Shown: one piece after another, positions 10,998 through 19,802 of the stretch
How the letters are laid out: each line of letters starts with the position of its first letter
How positions within the stretch are numbered: the stretch's first letter is position 1
DNA from: Streptomyces sp. SLBN-118
Lineage (GTDB): Bacteria; Actinomycetota; Actinomycetes; Streptomycetales; Streptomycetaceae
Direction: 5' to 3'
DNA: 64,000 nt
Assembly (NCBI RefSeq): GCF_006715635.1
Contig: NZ_VFNP01000002.1
Coordinates: 558,001-622,000 of the forward strand
Position numbers and translations under genes: made by a program
Notes under the pieces: model-generated
What the model was told of the DNA's origin: nothing
What the model saw: the letters and a program-made list of their open reading frames with translations, nothing else
Database searches by the model: none

Positions 10998-11093
10998 AGC
11001 GCAACACCAGCCCGGTTCATTGCCTCCAGAATCCGCCTTGCCCGCGACGGGCACAACCGGTGGACACCCCGGTACGCATTGATATGCGGATGC

Positions 11094-11990
11094 TCACGGC
11101 GCGTCGCCGACTCGCTGTGGCTCGTCGGGCGCGACCACCGACCGGGTCAGCGGCATCCGGGCGAGCGCGAACACTCCCGTGGCGATCATGACGACACCGA
11201 GAAGTTGCGGGAGGAGCCACCAGCCGGAGCGGACATGTTCCTCGTACAGGATGATGCCGAGGGCCAGGCTCACCGACGCGTCGCCGAGGGTCAGTGCGGG
11301 CTGGGAGGCGACCAGGGGACCCGCCTGCATCGCGTTCTCCAGCAGGAAGAGCGCTCCCCCGCCGACCGCCGCGAAGGCGTAGGTCTGCCATGCGGTGAAG
11401 AACGCCACGATCCCCTCGTCGTCGAGGATGTGCACCGCCGCCTTCATCAGCCCGGCGGTCAGCGCGTAACTGATGGCGGTCGCCGCGCCGAAACAGGCGG
11501 CGCGGGCCCGGCCTTCGGGGCGTTTGAGTGCCGCCAGGGCGAGCGCGACGACCAGGCCCAGGCACACGGCGAGCGCAGGGACCCAGCGGTCCAGCGGCAC
11601 ATGCGTGCGGTTGCCCATCGGGGACGCGGCGGCGAGGGCGACACCCAGACCCGCCACCACAGCGGTCACGGCCACCCAGCCCACGCGCGGTAGGTGCCGC
11701 CGCATCAGCAGCGAGGCGACGATCAGGGTGAGCGGAAGTTCCAGGACGAACAGCGGCTGAACGATCGTCAGTGGCCCGGTTCCCAGGGCCACCGCCTGGC
11801 ACACGCCGGCCGCGATGACGGCAAGGATTCCGGCCAGCCAGATGCGGCGCTTGAGCAGATCGAGCATCAGACCCGCGCGCAGGCCCTCGGAACGCGGCAC
11901 GCTGAGCGCCGCCTTGCGCTGGAGCACGGTGGCGACCGCGTTGCTGAGTGCCGCGCAGACGGCGAAGATGACCGGCAGCAGGGTGTGCAC
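11094..11990 (-). CDS. DMT superfamily (EamA/NIPA-like) membrane transporter
   Basis: 298 residues with about nine or ten hydrophobic helices, beginning LLPVIFAVCAALSNAVATVLQRKAA, then IWLAGILAVIAAGVCQAVALG and VQPLFVLELPLTLIVASLLM, repeated in the second half as LVASQPALTLGDASVSLALGIIL. The paired-repeat layout is that of drug/metabolite transporters, and the early QRKAA and late GD-x-S-x-S patterns resemble the NIPA/DMT group. Substrate unknown. The GTG start at 11990 follows GGGAGG. Confidence 0.75.
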   Translation of the reverse strand: MHTLLPVIFAVCAALSNAVATVLQRKAALSVPRSEGLRAGLMLDLLKRRIWLAGILAVIAAGVCQAVALGTGPLTIVQPLFVLELPLTLIVASLLMRRHLPRVGWVAVTAVVAGLGVALAAASPMGNRTHVPLDRWVPALAVCLGLVVALALAALKRPEGRARAACFGAATAISYALTAGLMKAAVHILDDEGIVAFFTAWQTYAFAAVGGGALFLLENAMQAGPLVASQPALTLGDASVSLALGIILYEEHVRSGWWLLPQLLGVVMIATGVFALARMPLTRSVVAPDEPQRVGDAP

Positions 11991-12009
11991 GGTGGTCGGC
12001 CTCCCGCTC

Positions 12010-12570
12010 TCAGGGCTCGTCGAGGTTCATTCCGGCGGAGGGCTGCGAGAAGAGGCGCCGGGCGTTCTCGTCGAGGGCGGCGAAGCCCTCGATCAGTTGC
12101 GCCGCAACCCGCCAGCCGCCGTCCGACGGCTCGTCACCCGGTGGCTCGTCACCCGGTCGGGCGCCTCCCGTTGGGGCGCCTCCCGGTGGGTCGACGAGCG
12201 TGGGCATCGGGGCGAACTCCCAGACGTGGAACGCCTTGCCGGTGAATGTCTCGCTCACGGGCGATCCTTCGAGCCGCTGCCTCAGAAAGAACTCCAGCCT
12301 CGTATGTGCGCGCCAGCGGCCGCTGGGCATTCGCTCGGGCCGCGACAGCTGCTCCACGACGTGGGATTCGTCGAAGAACTCCGCGCGGGCCTGGAGAAAG
12401 TCCCGCAGCCCCTGATCGCCCTGCCACATCAGCCCGTTCACAAAGCCCGTTCGGAAGTCGTCCGTGAGGATTTCGTCCCGCATCCGCTCCGCCGGGACAT
12501 GGGCCTGGAGCAGTGCGAAGTAACGCTCGATCGTGTCCCAGATCAGCGGAGCAGCGCGCTCGGCAGACAT
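12010..12570 (-). CDS. Conserved hypothetical protein, possibly NTF2/SnoaL-like
   Basis: 186 residues from the ATG at 12570, chosen for its GGGAGG four bases upstream (the frame opens further at 12618). The body (IWDTIERYFALLQAHVPAERMRDEILTDDFRTGFVNGLMWQG, later HTRLEFFLRQRLEG and FHVWEFAPMPTLVD) has the helix-then-sheet pattern of the NTF2-like fold, but I do not recognise a specific family. A low-complexity Gly/Pro/Asp insert (about residues 128-147) is encoded by 15-bp tandem repeats. Ends 19 bases before the DMT transporter gene, so they are probably cotranscribed. Confidence 0.6.
   Translation of the reverse strand: MSAERAAPLIWDTIERYFALLQAHVPAERMRDEILTDDFRTGFVNGLMWQGDQGLRDFLQARAEFFDESHVVEQLSRPERMPSGRWRAHTRLEFFLRQRLEGSPVSETFTGKAFHVWEFAPMPTLVDPPGGAPTGGARPGDEPPGDEPSDGGWRVAAQLIEGFAALDENARRLFSQPSAGMNLDEP
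12130..12189. repeat. 15-bp tandem repeats inside the NTF2-like gene
   Basis: Four adjacent 15-bp units: CTCGTCACCCGGTGG, CTCGTCACCCGGTCG, GGCGCCTCCCGTTGG, GGCGCCTCCCGGTGG. They form two duplicated pairs and stay in frame, encoding the PGDEP/PGDEP and GGAPT/GGAP repeats of the protein. Confidence 0.8.
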
Positions 12571-12815
12571 TCGACCTCCCGGCTTCCGCAGGGTTCCGGC
12601 GCGGCCGGATCCGTGCACTCACTGCCATGGTGGCCTCCGCCGACGCTCCCCCGCGATCCGGCCGGTCCTCCACCGCGCGGCACCGGCAGCCGTACGGGCC
12701 CGGGCTGCGGACCCGCGGCACCCAGCCGACAATGGCTGAGGGGCCGGACACCCCAAGGGCGCATGCCCCAACGACTCGCGACGCTGCGACAGCGTCGCCC
12801 GAGAGGAACGTGCCC

Positions 12816-12911
12816 ATGCTCGTCGTCCACGGCACGGTGCCGCCGCTGTCCGTACGCGCGCCCCGGCCGCCCGCGGACGTCGGCGCCGGCAACCGTGAGA
12901 TCCGGCCGTGA
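12816..12911 (+). CDS. Possible 31-residue coupled leader protein before the FUSC gene
   Basis: ATG at 12816, preceded by GAGAGGAA eight bases upstream, reads MLVVHGTVPPLSVRAPRPPA and ends in a TGA that overlaps the FUSC start as GTGA. 28 of 30 sense codons end in G or C, as in real Streptomyces genes. The overlap and ribosome site suggest a small protein or a device coupling translation into the transporter gene. No homologue known to me; it may be chance in GC-rich DNA. Confidence 0.35.
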   Translation: MLVVHGTVPPLSVRAPRPPADVGAGNREIRP

Positions 12912-15094
12912 GCCGGCCGCCCCCCGCCAAGGCGGATCCGGGGCGCCACCGCGCGGCCGCGCCGAAGCCGGACCGTACGCCAATCGTGCACCGGGCGATC
13001 CGGGTGACCACGGCCTCGTGCGCCGGGTTCTATCCCTTCGTGTACGGGGTGGATCGGACCGCGACAGCCCTGTACGCCCTGTTCGGGCCGGTGGCACTCG
13101 GGATCCTGTCCCCGATCCCCGGCTCCGGGCGGCAGCGGGCCGCCGTCATGCTGCGCGCCCTGCCGGTCGGCCTCGTGCTCGTGACTCTGGGCACGGCGCT
13201 GGCGGTCACCACCTGGGCGGCGGTACTCGGGATGCTGGTGGTCGGTTTCGCCCTCGCCTTTGCGGCGGTCGGGGGGCCCCGCCCGGCCGGAGCGGCGCCC
13301 GGGCTCCAGCTCTTCTACATCCTGGCCTGCTTTCCGCCCTACGCACCGGACGCACTGGGGTCGCGGCTGGCCGGGCTCACACTGGGCGTACTGCTGCTTG
13401 CCGCGTGCGAGGTCTTCCTGCTGCCCGCCGCGCCGACCGTCTCCTACCGGGAGAGGCTGACGGAAGCCGTCGCGATCGCAGGTCGCGCGGCAGCGGCGGC
13501 GGCCACCGGAGTAACGGCGGCAGCAGCAACGGCCGGAGAGACCGGCGACTCCGCGGACCGCTTGCGGGCGACCGGACGGCGGCTGCGGCTCTCCCTCCTT
13601 CCACCCGCCGAACGGCCCGCCGGGGCCGGGCGCTCGGCCCGCGCCATGGCCCAGGCCGGGTCCGCGGCGCGCAGACTCCTCGACCAATTGGCGCATCTGG
13701 GTGAAACCCCGGCCGGCCGGGACAAAGAGGCTGACGCGGCCTCGGCCGGCCTGCTCGGCCAGGTCGCCGCGCACTGCGACTCCACGGCCCAGGCCCTGCG
13801 CACCGGCCGCCCGCCCCCGCGGTCGGCGGGCCCCGCACTGGACACCGCGATCAAGCGCTTCCAGGCGCTGCGTATCGCACGGGCGACCCGGACGCCGGGG
13901 ACCGCGCCGCCGGTCCCCGCACTGCGCCGCCAGGCGTCGGTGCTGGCCATGGCCGAATCGGCGCGGATCCTGCAGACCGCCGTACGCGTCGGGCTGGACC
14001 GCAGGCGCGCCGGGCCGATCCAGCCGCAGGCACTCTTCTGGTACGCGCACGCTCGCACCCCGTACCTGTGGTGGCGTCGCCTGGTCGGTCATACGACGCT
14101 GCGTTCGGTTCTGTTCCAGAACGCCACCCGTACCGCGCTGGGGCTGGGCGCCGCCCGCCTGATCGCCGGGTCTCTGGACCTGGCCCACGGTTTCTGGGTG
14201 CTGCTCGCCGTGCTCACGCTCGGCCGCACGACCGCCGGGGCCACCTGGACGGCCGTGCGTTCGACGCTGATCGGCACGCTGGTCGGCGCGGTCGCCGCGG
14301 GCACGCTTCTGTTCGTCTTCGGGCGGCACACCGATGCGTACGCGGCGATGCTGGCGCCCGCCATGCTGGCCGCCTTCGCACTCGGACCGCTCTTCGGGAT
14401 CGCCTGGGCGCAGGCCCTGTTCACACTGGTCGTGTCGGCCGCGTTCGCCCAGATCGCCCCCGCCTCCTGGCAGTTGGCCGAGGACAGGATCGTGGACGTG
14501 GTCACGGGCAGCGCGATCGGACTGCTGTGCGGGCTGCTCGCCTGGCCGGCCGGTGCGCGGCGCGAAGTACGAAGAACGGTGTCCGAGCTGCTGAGCTCCT
14601 GCGGCCCGCTGATCACCGGGACGGTGCGGGTGCTGCTGGCCGCGCCTGCGGGGACCACGCCGCTGCCGGCCACTTACCCCGTCCTTCACCGACTCCGCCT
14701 CGCCGAAGCCGCGTACGTCCAACTCCGGAGCGAACCGGGCGATTCGTCGGCCGATCTCATGGACTGGCACGCCGCACTGCTCACGGCGAACCACGTCCTG
14801 CTCGGCTCCCACTGGCTGCCCCGCTTCGACCTGCCCCCGGCAGGCATTCCTCCGGACGCCGCCGCATGGGCCCGTACCACAGCCGAACAACTCGTCGGGG
14901 CCACCGACCAGATCGCCGCGCTCTGCGCCGCCGAGAACCGGGCACCGGCGCCGCCCGCCCTGGCTACGTACCACGCACCGCCTGAGATACAGGGCGTCGC
15001 TCCCCTGCCGACGCTGATCGACCTGGAACAGTGGCTGAGCAGCCTGGCGGCCCAACTCACCCATATCGAGAGCTCAGTGCCGCCGGGAAGGTGA
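12908..15094 (+). CDS. FUSC-family (aromatic acid exporter-like) membrane protein
   Basis: 728 residues with two hydrophobic blocks: residues about 25-190 (ALFGPVALGILSPIPG, ALPVGLVLVTLGTALAVTTW) and about 400-560 (FWVLLAVLTLGRTTAGATWTAVRSTLIGTLVGA). The latter motif, with R-x-T-x-x-G-T-x-x-G, is the hallmark of the FUSC/YccS/AaeB group of fusaric or aromatic acid exporters. Soluble cytoplasmic segments with Arg-rich helices lie between and after. Substrate unknown. The GTG start overlaps the stop of a possible 31-codon leader. Converges on the TetR gene downstream. Confidence 0.85.
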   Translation: MSRPPPAKADPGRHRAAAPKPDRTPIVHRAIRVTTASCAGFYPFVYGVDRTATALYALFGPVALGILSPIPGSGRQRAAVMLRALPVGLVLVTLGTALAVTTWAAVLGMLVVGFALAFAAVGGPRPAGAAPGLQLFYILACFPPYAPDALGSRLAGLTLGVLLLAACEVFLLPAAPTVSYRERLTEAVAIAGRAAAAAATGVTAAAATAGETGDSADRLRATGRRLRLSLLPPAERPAGAGRSARAMAQAGSAARRLLDQLAHLGETPAGRDKEADAASAGLLGQVAAHCDSTAQALRTGRPPPRSAGPALDTAIKRFQALRIARATRTPGTAPPVPALRRQASVLAMAESARILQTAVRVGLDRRRAGPIQPQALFWYAHARTPYLWWRRLVGHTTLRSVLFQNATRTALGLGAARLIAGSLDLAHGFWVLLAVLTLGRTTAGATWTAVRSTLIGTLVGAVAAGTLLFVFGRHTDAYAAMLAPAMLAAFALGPLFGIAWAQALFTLVVSAAFAQIAPASWQLAEDRIVDVVTGSAIGLLCGLLAWPAGARREVRRTVSELLSSCGPLITGTVRVLLAAPAGTTPLPATYPVLHRLRLAEAAYVQLRSEPGDSSADLMDWHAALLTANHVLLGSHWLPRFDLPPAGIPPDAAAWARTTAEQLVGATDQIAALCAAENRAPAPPALATYHAPPEIQGVAPLPTLIDLEQWLSSLAAQLTHIESSVPPGR

Positions 15095-15153
15095 GCGGTG
15101 CGGGAGCGACAAGCACTCAGGGCCGCGCCGCCTTCGGCATGCGTCCCCTTGCG

Positions 15154-15813
15154 CTATGTGCCCTGCGCCCGCTCCACCGGGCGCAGGATTCCCAGCAGCA
15201 ACTGCACCAGTTCGTCCACGACCTGATCGAGCGTCGCATCCACCCAGCCCGACTTCCAGTCGTGCAACAGGCCGTTCACGCTTCCGATGAAGGCCGCCGC
15301 AGCGATGCGATAGTCGCGCGGCGCCGCCTCTCCGCGCTCGACCGCCGATGCCGCCTCGGCACGGATCAGGTCCACCCAGCGCGAGCGCCGGGCGAGCCGC
15401 TGTTCCTCAAGCCGCGGGCTGACACCGATGATCTCGACGAAAGTGATGCGCATACGACGCGCGTCGCCGGTGACGTTGGCGGCGTACGCGCGGAACGCCG
15501 CCGCGGCGCGCTCGGCGATCGGTAGGCCCTCGGCTTCGGCGAGCGCGGCCAGCGCGGCCTCCTCCGCCCAGTCGTTGACCTGGAGGTGCAGTGCGGCGAG
15601 TACGTCTTCGAGGGTGCGGAACTCCTCGTAGAACTGGCGGGTGGACAGTCCTGCCGTCTCGCTCAGCGCCGCCACCGTCGTGGCCCGGTAGCCCGGGCTG
15701 TCGCCGAAGAGCTGGAGTGCGGCGTCGAGGAACCGGCGGCGCCGTTCGGCCTGTCGTTCCTCGGCGGACCTGCCTCCGTAGCGGCCCGTGGGTTGTCTGA
15801 GCCTGCCGGCCAC
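15154..15813 (-). CDS. TetR/AcrR family transcriptional regulator
   Basis: 219 residues from the GTG at 15813, preferred over the ATG at 15840 because GAGGGAGGG lies five bases before it. The N-terminal helix-turn-helix reads RRRFLDAALQLFG then YRATTVAALSETAGLSTRQFYEEFRTLEDVLAAL, the standard TetR DNA-binding domain. The C-terminal ligand domain ends AAAFIGSVNGLLHDWKSGW. Divergent from the secreted propeller gene at 15989; the shared 175-bp region holds two inverted repeats that are candidate operators. A regulator of itself, its neighbour or the convergent FUSC exporter; which one is not decided by sequence. Confidence 0.9.
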   Translation of the reverse strand: MAGRLRQPTGRYGGRSAEERQAERRRRFLDAALQLFGDSPGYRATTVAALSETAGLSTRQFYEEFRTLEDVLAALHLQVNDWAEEAALAALAEAEGLPIAERAAAAFRAYAANVTGDARRMRITFVEIIGVSPRLEEQRLARRSRWVDLIRAEAASAVERGEAAPRDYRIAAAAFIGSVNGLLHDWKSGWVDATLDQVVDELVQLLLGILRPVERAQGT

Positions 15814-15878
15814 GCGTCCCTCCCTCGTCGGTCCGGCCATTTTCTCGTGCCGCGAGTCTTGTGGACCGCACCGCCTCT

Positions 15879-15923
15879 CGTTACTTTCCAGTAGCCCAGT
15901 CTGAACCGGACCGTATTCAGACT
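15879..15923. promoter_or_regulatory. Two inverted repeats between the TetR and propeller genes
   Basis: CGTTACTTTCCAGTAGC (15879-15895) has TACT/AGTA arms resembling TetR-family operators. Three bases on, AGTCTGAA (15898-15905) and TTCAGACT (15916-15923) are perfect 8-bp arms around a 10-bp spacer. Both lie upstream of the divergent pair and are candidate sites for the TetR protein. Confidence 0.55.
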
Positions 15924-15988
15924 CCCCCCTGCCGCAGCTCCCCGCACAAGCCCGCCCCCTCGCGCCCCCCACGGAAGGAACGACGACG

Positions 15989-17293
15989 ATGTCTCTGCCC
16001 GCAAGCCGGCGTCCACAGCGGACCACCCGGCGCGCGTTCGGCGCACTCGCCACGGCCGTCGCCATGGCCGTCGCAGGTTCGCATACGGCTCTCGCCGAAC
16101 CCACCGCACCCGTCGCATCCGCCGCGACCGCCGACACCGCCGCCGGTCTCAAGGAGGTGATGTTCGTGGGCAACAACTGGGACGGCACCGCCGACGTCAT
16201 CAACTCCCGCGGCGACTTCGCAAAGATCGGCCGCATCAACGTCATACCGGACAAGAACGAGCGGCTCACCGAGATCTATCTCAACCCGATCAAGCTCATC
16301 TACTTCCTCGGCATCCGCAACGGTCCCGGCGAAGGACACGACCAGTTCGTCGACGACATGTACTCAACGCCCGACGGCACCGCCATGGTCGTCTCCCGCC
16401 CGAGCTTCGCCGACGTCGTCTCGATCGATCTCGCCTCGGGCCGGATCAACTGGCGCTTCCCGGTGTCCGGTTACCGCTCCGACCACATGATGGTCTCGCC
16501 CGACGGCACGCGCGTCGCCGTGTCGGCATCGACCTCCAACACCGTGCATGTGCTCGACATCCGGACCGGCAAACAGCTCGGCTCGTTCAAGACCGGCGAC
16601 AAGCCGCACGAGAACATCTTCACGGGCGGCGGCCGTCATCTGTGGAACATGTCGATCGGCGAGGTCAACACCGCTCTCGACGATCCCGCGTGGGACTGGA
16701 CGAAGGGCGACCGCCGCATCACCGTCGTCGATGCCACCACCTTCAAGGAGGTCAGGGTCATCGACATGCGCGCGCGGCTCGACGCCTTCGGCCGCAAGGA
16801 CCTGTCCGACGCGGTGCGACCCGTCGCCTTCACCCCGGACGAGTCGAAGCTCTACTTCCAGGTCTCGTTCTTCAACGGCTTCCTCGAGTACGACGTCGCC
16901 TCCGACAAGATCACCCGGGCGAAGACGCTGCCGAAGAATCCCGCGACCAGCGAGGACCGCACCACCTGGGTCAACGACTCGCGCCACCATGGAATGTCGA
17001 TGAACGCCGCGGGCGACAAACTGTGCATCGCGGGGACGATGGACGACTACACGACGATCGTCGACCGGGCATCACTCCAGGAGGGGCCCCTGGTTGCCGC
17101 CTCCAAGCCGTACTGGGCGACCGTCAGCGGCGACGGCGGCTCCTGCGTCATCTCCGAGAGCGGCGCCGACCGCGTCACCGCGATCGACTTCGCCACCAGC
17201 AGGAAGGTCGCATCCGTCGCGGTCGGCGACCACCCGCAGCGCGTACGGCTCGCCCATGTGGCGGCCGACTGGACCGGGCCTGCCGCGTCCTGA
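15989..17293 (+). CDS. Secreted YVTN-type beta-propeller protein
   Basis: 434 residues. The Arg-rich N-region RRPQRTTRRAFGALATAVAM and SHTALAE give a Sec (perhaps Tat-like, RR) signal peptide cleaved near residue 37. The mature part repeats the propeller pattern of a short beta strand, D-G-T or D-I-R-T-G-K, and the next blade: SPDGTRVAVSASTSNTVHVLDIRTGKQLGSF, TPDESKLYFQVSFFNGFLEYDV and SGDGGSCVISESGADRVTAIDF. Such proteins are extracytoplasmic scaffolds or binding proteins; the ligand is unknown. Divergent from the TetR gene. RBS AAGGAA precedes the ATG. Confidence 0.8.
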   Translation: MSLPASRRPQRTTRRAFGALATAVAMAVAGSHTALAEPTAPVASAATADTAAGLKEVMFVGNNWDGTADVINSRGDFAKIGRINVIPDKNERLTEIYLNPIKLIYFLGIRNGPGEGHDQFVDDMYSTPDGTAMVVSRPSFADVVSIDLASGRINWRFPVSGYRSDHMMVSPDGTRVAVSASTSNTVHVLDIRTGKQLGSFKTGDKPHENIFTGGGRHLWNMSIGEVNTALDDPAWDWTKGDRRITVVDATTFKEVRVIDMRARLDAFGRKDLSDAVRPVAFTPDESKLYFQVSFFNGFLEYDVASDKITRAKTLPKNPATSEDRTTWVNDSRHHGMSMNAAGDKLCIAGTMDDYTTIVDRASLQEGPLVAASKPYWATVSGDGGSCVISESGADRVTAIDFATSRKVASVAVGDHPQRVRLAHVAADWTGPAAS

Positions 17294-17296
17294 CCG

Positions 17297-17572
17297 CTAC
17301 CGGACCCGCCGATAGCTGCTGCCGTCCTTCGTCCGGTCCAGCAGGCTCGCCACGACCATGTAGCGGCGCAACGCCGAACAGTCCTCGTGCACCGTGAGCA
17401 GGGCCTCGTTGACCTCACGCTCGCTGTAGGCCCGGTCCCGTTCGAACAGCGTCTCCGTGAGGTGGACGAGCAACTGCTCGCGGCGGGCCGCCTTGCGTGG
17501 AATCGCCGTCAGCCGCCCTTGCGAGAAGAGGGTGGCAACGCCGGGTGAACTGCTGGACAGATTCTCAGACAT
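17297..17572 (-). CDS. DUF2087 domain protein
   Basis: 91 residues, MSENLSSSSPGVATLFSQGRLTAIPRKAARREQLLVHL, ending SLLDRTKDGSSYRRV. The pattern G-R-L-x-x-I-P-x-K-x-x-K/R-R-x-x-L-L and the final R-D/T-x-x-G-x-x-Y-R are the DUF2087 signature, a small winged-helix-like domain often found next to regulators. The ATG at 17572 has GGGAGG nine bases before it. It ends four bases from the convergent propeller gene. Function unknown. Confidence 0.85.
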   Translation of the reverse strand: MSENLSSSSPGVATLFSQGRLTAIPRKAARREQLLVHLTETLFERDRAYSEREVNEALLTVHEDCSALRRYMVVASLLDRTKDGSSYRRVR

Positions 17573-17658
17573 GGCGGGAAGCCTCCCAGTGGGCCGATCA
17601 CCGACAACGCATTTTCGCGGCCACGCCACGCAAGGACGGGGAAGGCGGCCTCGCAGCG

Positions 17659-18690
17659 TCAGCGGCGTCGCAGGGATGCGTCGGAAAGCGCGGGCGGCGT
17701 GTAGTAGAAGTCGTTCCGGTTCAAGTCCGTGCCCGGAGGCACGATCTCGTCGATCCGGTCGAGGACGTCCGCGCTCAACTCGACGTCCACGCCGTCCAGC
17801 AGGTCCTCCAGGTGCTCGCTCGTCCTCGGGCCGACGATCACCGCGGTGACGGCCGGGTGGGCGCGTACGAAGGCGATCGCCAGGTGCGGGAGCTTCAGGC
17901 CCGCCTCGTCGGCCAGTTTCGTCAGTTCGCCGAGGGCCTCCAGCTTGCGCGCGTTGCCGGGCACCGACGGGTCGAACTTGTGCCGCTCGAGGGCCGCGCG
18001 GCCGCTCCCCTCCGTGAGGTTGATGTCCGTCGGCCTGGCGTACTTGCCGGAGAGCCAGCCCGCGCTGAGCGGGCCCCAGGTCAGCACACCCAGGCCGTAG
18101 CGCTGGGCGGTCGGCAGCACGGCGGCCTCGACCCCGCGGGCCAGGATGGAGTACGGAGGCTGCTCGGTGCGGAATCGGATGTGGCCGCGCCGCTCGGCCG
18201 TCCACTGGGCCTCGACAATCTGTTCCGCAGGGAAGGTGGAGTGGCCGATCGCGCGCACCTTGCCCGCCCGTACGAGATCGGACAGGACGGACAGGGTCTC
18301 GTCGATGTCGGTGTCCGCGTCGGGCCGGTGCACCTGGTAGAGGTCGATGTGGTCGGTGCCCAGGCGGCGAAGGCTGTTCTCCACGGCGCGGGTGAGCCAA
18401 CGCCGTGAGTTTCCGCTGTTGTTGGGATCGCCGCCCATCGAGCTGCTGCCCTTGGTGGCGACCACGACCTCGTCGCGGCGGCCCTTGAGCGCCCTGCCGA
18501 CAATCTCCTCGGACTCGCCCATGCTGTAGACGTCGGCCGTGTCCACGACGTTGATCCCCGCGTCCAGCGCCCGGTGGATCATACGGACCGACGCGTGCGG
18601 GTCGGCGTTGCCCCAGGCGCCGAACATCATGGCGCCCAGCGCGTACTCACTGACGGAGATTCCCGTGCCGCCGAGGATTCCGCGCTTCAT
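17659..18690 (-). CDS. Aldo/keto reductase
   Basis: 343 residues, an NADPH-dependent TIM-barrel oxidoreductase. Motifs are GINVVDTADVYSMGESEEIVGRAL (catalytic D and Y), EVVVATKG (catalytic K), IDLYQVHRPD (catalytic H) and a C-terminal IVGPRTSEHLEDLL cofactor loop. The ATG at 18690 has AAAGGGG eight bases upstream; a GTG nine bases earlier overlaps that site. It starts 40 bases after the broken quinone-reductase gene and may once have formed a two-gene redox operon with it. Confidence 0.9.
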   Translation of the reverse strand: MKRGILGGTGISVSEYALGAMMFGAWGNADPHASVRMIHRALDAGINVVDTADVYSMGESEEIVGRALKGRRDEVVVATKGSSSMGGDPNNSGNSRRWLTRAVENSLRRLGTDHIDLYQVHRPDADTDIDETLSVLSDLVRAGKVRAIGHSTFPAEQIVEAQWTAERRGHIRFRTEQPPYSILARGVEAAVLPTAQRYGLGVLTWGPLSAGWLSGKYARPTDINLTEGSGRAALERHKFDPSVPGNARKLEALGELTKLADEAGLKLPHLAIAFVRAHPAVTAVIVGPRTSEHLEDLLDGVDVELSADVLDRIDEIVPPGTDLNRNDFYYTPPALSDASLRRR

Positions 18691-18729
18691 GAGAGCCACC
18701 CCTTTCGTGTGTCTCGTGCACGCCGTCCG

Positions 18730-19664
18730 TCATGCGGTGGTGATGACAATTTTGCCGCGGATGTGCTTCCCGGCGAAGTCGACGACAGCCTGTACGGCGT
18801 TGTCCAAGAGGTAGCGCGCGCCGATCTCCACCTGCAGCCTGCCGTCCGCCGCCCGGGCTGCCAGGTCCTCCAGGTCGCCCGGCAGCGCCTGGAACGATCC
18901 GATGTAGACCGGTGAGACGTCACGCTCCAGTTCGGCGGGCCCGAAGAGCGGCGAGACCAGCCGGCCGCGCGGGCGAGCGGCACGCGCGGTGTCGGTGAGC
19001 CCCTCGCCCCTGTTGACCAGGTCCACGACCACGTCGACGCCGCCGGGGACCAGGCGCAAGGTCTCCTCCACCACGTCGGCTCTCCTGTAGTCGACGGTGT
19101 CGGTGGCGCCGAGGCCGCGCAGATAGCCCTCGTCCTCCTCGGTCGCAGTGGCGACCACCCGGGCTCCGAGAGCCGCGGCCAGCTGCACGGCAAACAGCCC
19201 GATGCCGCCGGTGGCCCCGATCACCAGAACGCTCTCCCCCTCGGCGAGCGCGACGGCGCGCAGCAGGCAGACGGCGGTGAGCCCCGATTCGGGGATGGCG
19301 GCCGCGTGCGCCCTGTCCAGCCCGCGGGCCGCCGGGCGAGCAGGGGGCCGGGGGACGCGACCGTGTACTCGGCCACGGCGCCTGCCTGTCCGGTGAAGGC
19401 GAGCACCGGATCACCCGGCGCGTATCCGGACACGCCCTCGCCCACCTCGGCAACGGTGCCCGCGGCGTCCATTCCGACGACCATCGGATGGTGGGCCGGG
19501 TAGCTCTCCTTCGCCGCGCCCGTGATCAGCATGAGGTCGAGCGGATTGAGTGCCGCGGCCTCGACCTTGATCAATACCTGCCCGGGTTCCGCGGCGGGAG
19601 CGGGGTGGTCGGTGACGCCGATCCGCTCCAGCGGCGTGTAGTCGGAGGCGACGAGGGCTTTCAC
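18730..19664 (-). pseudogene. Frameshifted zinc-free alcohol dehydrogenase / quinone reductase (MDR family)
   Basis: Two frames make one protein. 19664 down to about 19323 encodes MKALVASDYTPLERIGVTDHPAPA through EYTVASPGPLLARRPAG; the next frame continues LDRAHAAAIPESGLTAVCLLRAV into the nucleotide-binding motif VIGATGGIGLFAVQLAAALGA and ends KHIRGKIVITTA at 18730. Restoring one G in the run at 19323-19325 (GCGGGC to GCGGGGC on the coding strand) rejoins the frames with no missing residue, so a single-base deletion, or a sequencing error, is the whole defect. An intact version would be about 311 residues reducing quinones or enones with NADPH. Confidence 0.85.
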
Positions 19665-19802
19665 GGGCGGCTCCCTGACGAGGTGTTGGGTGCCTCCCTT
19701 CTACGGGGTCGAAGCTGCCCGCGCGAGGAGCCCGACCGTACGAGCCGCCGAACGAGGGGCCTCGGTGGGCCCCCCGAACGGCGACGTCGTCAGCGCGGAG
19801 CG

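Noticed and set aside
12149..15064. 971-codon open frame on the minus strand opposite the FUSC gene
   Set aside because: Antisense shadow of a high-GC gene; the translation is low-complexity Arg/Gly/Pro without domains, while the plus-strand frame has clear membrane segments.
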